The position numbers and the translations under genes were made by a program. This document shows positions 1-5,235 of a DNA stretch of 5,331 nucleotides, piece after piece. Position 1 is the stretch's first letter; each line of letters starts with the position of its first letter. The notes under the pieces were generated by a model, which ran no database searches, had not been told where the DNA came from, and saw only the letters and a program-made list of their open reading frames with translations. The stretch covers positions 1 through 5,331 of the forward strand of contig MVJJ01000193.1 in NCBI GenBank assembly GCA_003266145.1. Reading direction: 5' to 3'. The DNA is from Methanosphaera sp. SHI613. Its GTDB lineage: Archaea > Methanobacteriota > Methanobacteria > Methanobacteriales > Methanobacteriaceae.

Positions 1-102
1 ATGAGAATGAATGTGGCATGTCCAAAAGAGCTTTTATATGGCGGACTTGATGCATTGAGGGAAGGAGTGAAACTGTTAAAGGAAAATGAATTCAGAGACT
101 AA
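1..102 (+). CDS. C-terminal end of a MalY/PatB-type PLP-dependent C-S lyase (partial)
   Basis: This is an open frame of 33 codons ending in TAA at 100-102; the gene starts outside the window, and the ATG at position 1 is probably an internal Met. The visible residues begin MRMNVACPKELL and continue as a charged amphipathic helix. The pattern hydrophobic-R-hydrophobic-N-hydrophobic-x-C-P followed by a helix is typical of the extreme C-terminus of fold-type I aminotransferase-like proteins of the MalY/PatB group (cystathionine beta-lyase or aminotransferase activity, cytoplasmic, PLP-dependent). In that family the Arg of this motif binds the substrate carboxylate. The catalytic lysine and the rest of the domain lie outside the window, so the exact activity cannot be given. 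It is convergent with the surface-protein array. Another class I/II aminotransferase is the main alternative. Confidence 0.6.
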   Translation: MRMNVACPKELLYGGLDALREGVKLLKENEFRD

Positions 103-159
103 TATGAATTCAATCAGGAATGTAAAAAAACAATATAAAATAGAATTTTTGAGTTTTAA

Positions 160-282
160 CTAATTAAAATAAAATATACCCCATCACCACACTATAAACA
201 GTCATGTGAATTACTCTTCCACCATGAAAAAAATGAAAAATTCAAACTGTTTAAAATCGCCAATGAACATATCTTAAAATAA
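160..282 (+). pseudogene. Orphan open frame, possible 3' remnant of a lost gene
   Basis: This frame is open from the codon after a TAA at 157-159 to a TAA at 280-282. It encodes about 40 residues ending EKFKLFKIANEHILK. It has no in-frame ATG, GTG or obvious ribosome binding site, so it cannot be an ordinary intact gene. The ending reads like a plausible C-terminal helix, and the frame uses G/C-ending codons (ctc, ttc, atc, gcc) more than surrounding intergenic DNA would suggest. I do not recognise the family. It may be the tail of a deleted gene, or chance in AT-rich DNA. An alternative ATG frame at 224 gives only 17 residues and is less convincing. Confidence 0.2.
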
Positions 283-288
283 TAAAAG

Positions 289-341
289 CGTTCTAAATCT
301 TGAACACCTCTTTATATATAATCGTTCTATTTTTAGAACAC
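289..341 (+). promoter_or_regulatory. TATA box flanked by two copies of a palindromic operator motif
   Basis: A strong archaeal TATA-like element, TTTATATATAAT, lies at 311-322. On either side is one copy of the motif CGTTCTA-N4-T-N-GAACAC: copy 1 at 289-307 (16-bp palindromic core at 290-305) and copy 2 at 323-341 (core at 324-339). Both cores have the form GTTC-N8-GAAC, and copy 2 is a perfect GTTCTA-TTTT-TAGAAC palindrome. Start-to-start distance is 34 bp, about three helical turns. For rightward transcription the expected start site, some 25 bp downstream of the TATA box, falls inside or at the edge of copy 2. That is a typical arrangement for repression by a dimeric winged-helix regulator. 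The only thing now downstream is the broken ATPase tail. The symmetry of the TATA box also allows leftward use, but no gene lies on that side. Confidence 0.6.
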
Positions 342-347
342 ATATAA

Positions 348-535
348 ATGATTAAAAATTTCGAAGCTCCCATACCGATTGAAGTGGAAATGGGCAGAAA
401 AGATACAAGCAAATCAAAAAAGCAATGAACAAACTAAATGCGGAATATGGAATAATCCTATCCAATAAAACAAACTCTACTGAAAATGAAGACAACATAA
501 TACACATACCTCCAAAAATATTTTCTTTATTATGA
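348..535 (+). pseudogene. Frameshifted C-terminal remnant of a DUF4143-type AAA ATPase
   Basis: Two adjacent + strand frames together read as the end of an archaeal DUF4143 ATP-binding protein. The first (348-428) gives NFEAPIPIEVEMGRKDT before running to TGA. The second, read from CAA at 410 to TGA at 533-535, gives QIKKAMNKLNAEYGIILSNK and then IIHIPPKIFSLL. The family's nuclease-like C-terminal region typically has a PIEV motif, a K-rich helix, a YGI-hydrophobic-SN strand and a final hydrophobic-PP-x-x-hydrophobic-F segment. The frames join if one base has been lost near 407-410. The N-terminal Walker A/B ATPase module and most of the DUF4143 region are absent, and an in-frame TAA sits at 345-347. 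The ATG at 348 could give a 26-residue peptide, but this is best read as debris. The family assignment rests on recalled motifs, not a search. Confidence 0.6.
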
Positions 536-574
536 AAAAAATAATTGAAAGCACATTAAAATAAAAATAGAATA

Positions 575-633
575 CTTATTAATTTTAAAATCAAAAAGAG
601 CAAAAAAACATTTTTAATTTTAAAATTAATAAG
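575..633. repeat. 17-bp perfect inverted repeat with 25-nt loop
   Basis: The left arm at 575-591 (CTTATTAATTTTAAAAT) and the right arm at 617-633 (ATTTTAAAATTAATAAG) are exact reverse complements, separated by an A-rich 25-nt spacer. The right arm also contains most of a 16-bp self-palindrome at 614-629. Relative to the minus-strand surface-protein gene it lies beyond the hairpin terminator, with T-rich sequence following on the minus strand, so it may be a second terminator at the end of the array. Arm length and spacer resemble the repeats at 3025-3087 and 5119-5172, but the arm sequence is different. Confidence 0.6.
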
Positions 634-644
634 CCCGTCCTTTT

Positions 645-707
645 AAAAATAAAAAAATTGGAAAACATGAAATACTAAACTTTTAAAAAATCATTGATTT
701 TTAAAAG
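645..707 (-). terminator. Hairpin plus T tract downstream of the anchored surface-protein gene
   Basis: The segment 680-707 folds as CTTTTAAAAA paired with TTTTTAAAAG. Pairing extends inward as TCA/TGA with one bulged A. On the minus strand it lies about 47 nt beyond the stop codon of the 754-2970 gene and is followed by T tracts (positions 657-651 and 649-645). A T-rich stretch after a stem is a good archaeal transcription end signal. Confidence 0.5.
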
Positions 708-753
708 AATATTAAAAACATGCTCTCCTAAAAATAAAAATTATTTTCATGTT

Positions 754-2970
754 CTATTCTTCTTCCTCTTTATCCTTCTCACGCTTATAACCTATAACCA
801 ATAAGAACAATGCAGCAATGCAGATAAGTGCCAGTTGAAGAGAATCAGAAGACTTGCTGGCAAGATTCTCCCTCTCATCAATTTCATAAGCATTCTTCTC
901 AACGCTATCCACAACACTGGAACCATCACCGGAACCAGCGCTTGAACTCGCAGCAGCAAGACTCAAACCAGAATCACCAACAGCATAACGAGTGGAATTC
1001 AAATCACCGCGAGTGGAATTAGACCTGGAAAAACGACTATTGTTACCACTACTATCAGAATCAAAAATAAATCCATTGCCCTTTCCATTGCCACTTAAAG
1101 AACTGCCATAACCACCAGAGCCATTGCCAACATAAGCATGGGAATTGGATCCGCTATCAGAGCTTATCCAAAACAGACTGAAACCACTACCTCTATGATT
1201 TGGAGAATTCAAATACCAATCAGGCAAATCACGATCTGACATATGGCGAACCGGATTGGAACCATTGGTATTATACCTGATTACATTATTCGTACCACGG
1301 CCACCAATAGCCACTGCATGGTCTCCACCTTCACCGACAGCAGTATTCAATATATTGTACATGACATTTGTATCGCTGGTGGTTGAATCCTGCAAGCCAT
1401 GATTCAAGCTGATTGCAATTGCTCCCGGAACAGTGACATTATTATACTTGATCTCATACTTATGATTTCCACCAGTATTCTGAGCATAGCTAATTCCATA
1501 AACATGATCGCCTGCCTTATATCCGCCAACAGTATCAACAATAATGGTGTTGTTAAGTATGCGGTCATCGGAATCCTGTACCTCGATACCGGCAACCAAA
1601 GCCCACTGATGAGTGCTGGCATTGCCTGTAATGTTAATGTAATTGCTTACAATATCAATCTGAGTTGCGCCATAAAAATTCTGGGAATAAATTCCGATAT
1701 TCGGACCATTGCTAACACTATGAAGATAGTTATAGGCCACCATAATATTATATGCAGGTCCTGAAATCTGAATTGGATATGCAGTACCATATGGATTCTT
1801 TCCTCCATAAGTAAAGACATCAATATAATTGTTCAAAACACGAACATTATTCAGCTTGTACATATCCAAGGCATACAGGAAATTGGCAGTGCCCTTTCGA
1901 GTGTAAAAATCCTCAACTGTTATATTGTTGCCATCAATAGTGGAATTGTCACAGGCATAAATGAAAACTGAGGACAATGTTGGAGCCCTGCCGCTGGCGC
2001 CGTTAATAGTGGAATATATGTTATTGTTCAGAAGCTGCAGATTGTCGCAGCCTTCAGCGACAAAAGCAGCAACCTTATCCATTCTTGCGCCGCCATCAAT
2101 ACCGTTTCCCCAAAGGACAGTGCACAAAGGCAGAACCGCATTGATGTCATTTCCACTGACAAAAGCATCATAACAGTAATTCAAATAGACTGCATAATAA
2201 TAATAGTCACTGTTGTTGCCCTGGCCGTTGAAATTCACAGTATTGTTAATCAGATTCAGTCCCTGATTGTCATTGGCATAAATCCCATAACAAGTACTCA
2301 TAGGACAGAAATAATTAACTGTGTTGTTAAATACCGTGATATTATCCCATCCTACATAAATGCCCGCATAATTATTGGCAGAGAAAGCCTTATCAAGAGT
2401 GAAGTTAAAGTTAGCTAAAACAACACCGCTGGCATTCAGTTTGAAAACAGTGTTTATAAGCTGAGAGCCGTTAGACAGCACACGAGTATTTTCCTTATTT
2501 ATAGTTAATACCCCCTTGTTTTCAAAAAGGCCATCAAAGACTAGAATGGAACCTGTAAACTCATCCCTCAAAACGCCCTTGCTATTGAAGTAATGGGTAT
2601 AGTTGTCACTGCAGACATGATAAGTCAAATCAGCATCAGAACCCCCACTTAAGACATTCTTTTTGGAAACCTTTAAACTGGAAGCACTATCACCAGGATA
2701 AGATTCATCAGATAATAACTTATTATTTTCAATGATTACATCTTTATCAGAAGAAGAGGATTCGCTAACTGAAACAGAACACTCTTCCACAGATTCATAA
2801 GAAGAATCTACGGCAGAGTCATCCATCATGACTGTGCTGATGGACGAATCATCAATACCCGCATCATTTAAAGCAGAATCATAAACCGTATACTCTGCAG
2901 AAACAGGACCCATGCCTAAAACAATAGCCAGTATTGAAATAAACATCAGTAATTGATATTTAAATTTCAT
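754..2970 (-). CDS. Adhesin-like beta-helix surface protein with C-terminal membrane anchor
   Basis: This is a secreted, membrane-anchored protein of 738 aa when started at ATG 2970. That start is preferred over an in-frame TTG at 2979 because the GGAAG ribosome-binding-like site (2980-2984) is 9 nt from the ATG but touches the TTG. Residues 1-25 form a signal peptide (MKFK, hydrophobic core, PVSA cleavage site). Residues 27-95 are Ser/Asp/Glu-rich. Residues 125-575 form a right-handed parallel beta-helix with many Asn-ladder turns (LINNTV, LLNNNI, IDGNNI, VLNNYI, RILNNT, IKYNNV). Residues 590-690 are a Ser/Gly/Asn stalk, 711-728 a transmembrane helix (LQLALICIAALFLLVIGY), and the end is a charged KREKDKEEEE tail. 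Asn-X-Ser/Thr sequons abound, suggesting N-glycosylation. The layout fits adhesin-like proteins of Methanobrevibacter, with NosD/PbH1-type repeats. No polysaccharide-lyase active site could be recognised, so binding to a partner cell or polymer is inference. Confidence 0.8.
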   Translation of the reverse strand: MKFKYQLLMFISILAIVLGMGPVSAEYTVYDSALNDAGIDDSSISTVMMDDSAVDSSYESVEECSVSVSESSSSDKDVIIENNKLLSDESYPGDSASSLKVSKKNVLSGGSDADLTYHVCSDNYTHYFNSKGVLRDEFTGSILVFDGLFENKGVLTINKENTRVLSNGSQLINTVFKLNASGVVLANFNFTLDKAFSANNYAGIYVGWDNITVFNNTVNYFCPMSTCYGIYANDNQGLNLINNTVNFNGQGNNSDYYYYAVYLNYCYDAFVSGNDINAVLPLCTVLWGNGIDGGARMDKVAAFVAEGCDNLQLLNNNIYSTINGASGRAPTLSSVFIYACDNSTIDGNNITVEDFYTRKGTANFLYALDMYKLNNVRVLNNYIDVFTYGGKNPYGTAYPIQISGPAYNIMVAYNYLHSVSNGPNIGIYSQNFYGATQIDIVSNYINITGNASTHQWALVAGIEVQDSDDRILNNTIIVDTVGGYKAGDHVYGISYAQNTGGNHKYEIKYNNVTVPGAIAISLNHGLQDSTTSDTNVMYNILNTAVGEGGDHAVAIGGRGTNNVIRYNTNGSNPVRHMSDRDLPDWYLNSPNHRGSGFSLFWISSDSGSNSHAYVGNGSGGYGSSLSGNGKGNGFIFDSDSSGNNSRFSRSNSTRGDLNSTRYAVGDSGLSLAAASSSAGSGDGSSVVDSVEKNAYEIDERENLASKSSDSLQLALICIAALFLLVIGYKREKDKEEEE

Positions 2971-2979
2971 AAAATCCAA

Positions 2980-3013
2980 CTTCCAAAATATAAAAATTTA
3001 TATATAAAATAAA
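2980..3013 (-). promoter_or_regulatory. Promoter and ribosome binding site of the anchored surface-protein gene
   Basis: On the minus strand a TATA-like stretch, TTTATTTTATATATAAA (positions 3013-2997), lies about 30-40 bp before the ATG at 2970. GGAAG at 2984-2980 is a modest Shine-Dalgarno-like site. The spacing implies a short leader, perhaps ten to twenty nt. The presence of a separate promoter between the two surface genes argues that they are not simply one operon. Confidence 0.45.
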
Positions 3014-3024
3014 CAGATCAGAGT

Positions 3025-3087
3025 CCATCTATTTTATTTATTCACCACAAAAATCCCCCTTATGTAATGAATAAATAAAATAAATGG
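3025..3087. repeat. 20-bp inverted repeat (19/20) upstream of the anchored surface-protein promoter
   Basis: The left arm at 3025-3044 and the right arm at 3068-3087 are reverse complements with one mismatch and a 23-nt loop that carries a G5 run on the minus strand. The arm core TTTATTTATT (3033-3042) and its complement AATAAATAAA (3070-3079) recur in the repeat at 5119-5172. The element starts about 12-15 bp upstream of the TATA-like box and lies beyond the terminator of the preceding gene. Its position suits an operator or activator site; an RNA hairpin at the end of the preceding transcript is the alternative. Confidence 0.65.
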
Positions 3088-3125
3088 GATTAAAACTATC
3101 AAAATCAATAGTTTTAAAAAATCCC
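3086..3125 (-). terminator. Hairpin terminator of the Ig-repeat surface-protein gene
   Basis: Left arm GGGATTAAAACTAT (3086-3099) pairs with the right arm ATAGTTTT plus AATCCC (3108-3125), with a small A bulge in the right arm and an 8-nt loop. The inner 10 bp (TTAAAACTAT / ATAGTTTTAA) are perfect. It begins 17 nt after the minus-strand stop codon and is followed by T-rich sequence. It shares two bases with the adjoining inverted repeat, so the two structures would compete or stack. Confidence 0.6.
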
Positions 3126-3141
3126 TTATCATTTAAATTTT

Positions 3142-5049
3142 CTATTTTTTAACTACAATTTTCACCTTTTTGCTTAATGCTTTGAAGTATTTGCTTCCTG
3201 CAAACTTGACAGTTCCGGTGTAGGTTCCTTTCTTGGTCAATTTAACCTTAAAAGTTGCAACACCTTTCTTATTGGTCTTTGCAGTGTAAGTTCTCTTACC
3301 GACTTTCAAGGTAAGTTTGGTGCTTTTCAAGACTTCGCCTTTGTTGTTCTTAATAGTTGCAGTCACCTTTTTGGTTTTTGCCTTGACCTTGAAAGTCTTT
3401 TTAGCTGCAGCAAGTTTAGGTTTAGCCTTAGCCACAAGGACTATAGCAGTCATACTGGATGCCTTATAAGCGCTGTCTCCAGCGAACTTGATGCTTGCAG
3501 TATAGGTTTTAGGAACTAAAGTATTTACAGCAACACTTACCTGACCTTTAGCATTGGTCTTTAAGGTTTTGCTGATGGTGCCAACTTTAACAGTTACCAT
3601 TTTGTTTGTTAAAACATTGCCATTTATATCCTTTAAGGTGACAACAAGATTCTTGGCAACATTATATGTGGCGCTTACCTTAGGAGCAGTCAATGCAGTG
3701 CCTAATTTAGCCTTTTCAAAAGTGAAATTTCCAAATACCTTGGATGGAGCGTAACCTTCATACTCATCACCAGGATATGAGATTTCAAAGCTATAATTTC
3801 CTAAAAGATCATTTATGATGATTTTTCCATCCTTATCAGTATAGTCATATGACACCTTGCCATTGATAACAATCTCCACTTCATAATCCTTCAAGGGATT
3901 GCCTGATTCATCAGTTAAAGTGATAAGCAAACTGTTTGCATTGGCAACAACGCTTAAATTGGTTTTGATATCAGGAGTATCGGCAGTGCGGTTAATGTAA
4001 AAAGGACCTGTCAAAGGAATGTCCATGCTGACTGGAAAATCATATGTGCAATTAATAATTTCACATGAGCTTGCTTGACGAGCCTTGACTATGCCGTTAA
4101 CATTGCAATTGGTGAAATTGGAATTATAGATATAAACTCCGTCAAAACGACCCCAATTGTCTATGCTACCCCCATAGGAGTCCACAATGGCATCACATGT
4201 GATGTTGTCGAAAACACAATTGTTAAAAATGTATTTCGAGGATTCGAAGTTAGTGAGCATTGAAGTGGTTTCAAAATCCTTATTAGAAACAACCTCTCCC
4301 CATGAAGTAGTGATTTCATATGACTTGACAGTTGTGTCATAAGTGTAATTCAGGAATTTGCAGTTTTCAAAAGTTGCGGTGCAAACATCAGTCACGCCGT
4401 CTCTAAAAGGCTCTATATGCTGATGCTGACCTGAAACGAATGAAGTATTGATAAATGTGCAATTAATGAAATTAAGGTCATAACCATCCATAGAAATGCC
4501 ATAAAAAGTATTATTTTGGTAAAATCCAGTTTCATCAGTGCCGTAAACATGTTGAATTTGATATTTTGAAGGAACTTCAAAGCGCACATTTATAAAAGTC
4601 AATGACTGATTGAAATTCATATAAGTTCCCCATCTTTCTATAGAGCAGGATGTGATTATTGTGCCGTTTTGACCCACAATCCTATAATGAGTATTGTAAT
4701 CTTGATAAGGAACACCTCCATAGACCCCTTCGGACAAATGAAGAGTACCATTAACAGCTACTTTATTAAAGTTAAAGTGCTTGGATGCATTTTCAAAACT
4801 AAGGCCGTCACCATCAATCTCTCGACTGTTATTCACATAAATATCAGTTGGTCTTTCATCTTCATTTAAAATATCATTATTCTCTAATCGTAAATTATCG
4901 CTTAAATCATCCAAGTCATCACCAATGATTAAGTCACCATTAACCGATTGCATATCCCCAATATTCTCAATTGCAGAGACTGATGACATGGAAATAAATA
5001 ATATGATGATTAAGGGTAATAACATGACAATTGCATTATCTCTCTTCAT
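3142..5049 (-). CDS. Adhesin-like beta-helix protein with three C-terminal Ig-like repeats
   Basis: This is a secreted protein of 635 aa. The ATG start is supported by GAGGAG 7 nt upstream (5057-5062). Residues 1-26 are a signal peptide ending SSVSA. Residues 27-70 are strongly acidic (14 Asp/Glu, 2 Arg). A domain from about 66 to 350 opens with PTDIYVNNS and contains repeated strand-Asn-Cys-hydrophobic turns (FINCTFIN, FENCKFLN, FNNCVFDN, EIINCTYD), as expected of a parallel beta-helix. Three Ig-like beta-sandwich repeats follow at about 360-447, 448-541 and 542-635. Unlike its downstream neighbour there is no C-terminal transmembrane helix or sorting motif. The last 95 residues hold 31 Lys, one Arg and a single acidic residue, so attachment by charge or by the Ig-like domains to wall polymers is a reasonable inference. 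Such repeats are common in methanobacterial surface proteins. The ligand is unknown. Confidence 0.8.
   Translation of the reverse strand: MKRDNAIVMLLPLIIILFISMSSVSAIENIGDMQSVNGDLIIGDDLDDLSDNLRLENNDILNEDERPTDIYVNNSREIDGDGLSFENASKHFNFNKVAVNGTLHLSEGVYGGVPYQDYNTHYRIVGQNGTIITSCSIERWGTYMNFNQSLTFINVRFEVPSKYQIQHVYGTDETGFYQNNTFYGISMDGYDLNFINCTFINTSFVSGQHQHIEPFRDGVTDVCTATFENCKFLNYTYDTTVKSYEITTSWGEVVSNKDFETTSMLTNFESSKYIFNNCVFDNITCDAIVDSYGGSIDNWGRFDGVYIYNSNFTNCNVNGIVKARQASSCEIINCTYDFPVSMDIPLTGPFYINRTADTPDIKTNLSVVANANSLLITLTDESGNPLKDYEVEIVINGKVSYDYTDKDGKIIINDLLGNYSFEISYPGDEYEGYAPSKVFGNFTFEKAKLGTALTAPKVSATYNVAKNLVVTLKDINGNVLTNKMVTVKVGTISKTLKTNAKGQVSVAVNTLVPKTYTASIKFAGDSAYKASSMTAIVLVAKAKPKLAAAKKTFKVKAKTKKVTATIKNNKGEVLKSTKLTLKVGKRTYTAKTNKKGVATFKVKLTKKGTYTGTVKFAGSKYFKALSKKVKIVVKK
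3145..3972 (-). repeat. Three tandem Ig-like repeats inside the surface protein gene
   Basis: Each unit is about 90 residues and follows the same order: a strand ending in TLTD, TLKD or TIKN, a turn with G-(N/E), a strand (PLKDYEVEIVING, VLTNKMVTVKVG, VLKSTKLTLKVG), a (D/A/K)KG turn and a closing strand, in the first two units ending near YPGDEYEGY or FAGDSAYKA and in the third FAGSKYFKA. The repeats have diverged clearly: the first is near neutral, the third is very Lys-rich. The DNA is not an exact tandem repeat, so recent slippage is unlikely. Confidence 0.75.
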
Positions 5050-5102
5050 AACTCATCTCCTCAAAAAATACATTTAATCTAATATTATTTTTAATAAAAT
5101 TT
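5050..5102 (-). promoter_or_regulatory. Promoter and strong ribosome binding site of the Ig-repeat surface-protein gene
   Basis: GAGGAG at 5062-5057 on the minus strand lies 7 nt before the ATG and fixes the start codon. An ATG 7 nt further upstream is out of frame. An A/T-rich TATA-like stretch (TTTTATTAAAAATAAT, about 5099-5084) is placed for transcription initiation near 5065, giving a short leader. The TATA call is weaker than the ribosome binding site because the whole region is AT-rich. Confidence 0.5.
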
Positions 5103-5118
5103 CATAACTAATCAAAGA

Positions 5119-5172
5119 AATTTATTTATTGTTAAAATTACTCCAGATAAATGATGAAACAATAAATAAATT
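5119..5172. repeat. 15-bp perfect inverted repeat upstream of the Ig-repeat surface-protein promoter
   Basis: The arms AATTTATTTATTGTT (5119-5133) and AACAATAAATAAATT (5158-5172) are exact reverse complements with a 24-nt loop. The core TTTATTTATT / AATAAATAAA is the same as in the repeat at 3025-3087. It sits about 20 bp upstream of the TATA-like box and is separated from the previous gene by that gene's own terminator, which favours a role in controlling the downstream gene. Confidence 0.6.
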
Positions 5173-5190
5173 CCTTTAGAATCATAGTGA

Positions 5191-5235
5191 AAAAAATAAA
5201 AAAATAATAGAGAAAAAGAAATTATCTTTTCTCTA
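5191..5235 (-). terminator. Hairpin and T tract at the end of the upstream Ig-repeat gene
   Basis: The arms TAGAGAAAA (5208-5216) and TTTTCTCTA (5227-5235) are perfect complements with a 10-nt loop. The right arm overlaps the stop codon of the partial gene at 5233-5331. On the minus strand the stem is followed by two long T runs (5207-5191). This is the clearest terminator in the window. Confidence 0.7.

Larger units (their letters stand above)
103..753. other. Gene-poor AT-rich region between convergent genes, with gene remnants
   Basis: This 651-bp gap between the lyase stop codon and the stop codon of the membrane-anchored surface protein contains no intact gene that I can support. It is not empty: it holds an orphan open frame, a TATA box with two flanking operator-like palindromes, a frameshifted DUF4143 ATPase tail, a long-arm inverted repeat and a hairpin terminator, each listed separately. 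T-rich runs at about 145-157 could terminate transcripts of the lyase gene, because archaeal termination needs little more than a T tract, but no clear hairpin supports this. The mix suggests a site where genes were inserted and then decayed. Confidence 0.7.

Noticed and set aside
86..112. Direct repeat ATGAATTCA around the lyase stop codon
   Set aside because: Only 9 bp, 18 bp apart, in simple AT-rich sequence; too short to call an attachment site or duplication.
352..513. Minus-strand 48-codon frame (ATG at 498) with a perfect GGAGGT 9 nt upstream and a hydrophobic stretch
   Set aside because: Attractive as a small membrane peptide, but it is exactly antisense to the DUF4143 remnant; the GGAGGT is the complement of the codons for the conserved IPP motif, and the hydrophobic residues mirror its Lys/Asn-rich codons.
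103..753. tRNA, CRISPR array or structured riboswitch in the large gap
   Set aside because: No cloverleaf-like GC stems, no regularly spaced direct repeats and no conserved riboswitch core were seen; the sequence is mostly A/T.
828..1022. Gln/Asn/His-rich 64-codon open frame on the + strand
   Set aside because: Antisense to the Ser/Gly stalk and C-terminal region of the surface protein; its composition is simply the complement of Ser/Glu/Asp-rich codons.
1399..1764. A 121-codon open frame on the + strand
   Set aside because: It lies wholly antisense to the beta-helix region of the 754-2970 gene. The Asn/Ile-rich coding there creates long antisense frames; no ribosome binding site or recognisable domain was seen.
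2971..2979. TTG at 2979 as the start of the anchored surface protein
   Set aside because: The ribosome-binding-like GGAAG directly abuts it, and starting at the ATG 9 nt later gives a normal signal peptide beginning MKFK.
575..5172. The inverted repeats as ends of an insertion sequence or miniature transposon
   Set aside because: No transposase, no target-site duplication noticed, and each repeat is a compact hairpin-sized unit rather than a pair bounding an element.
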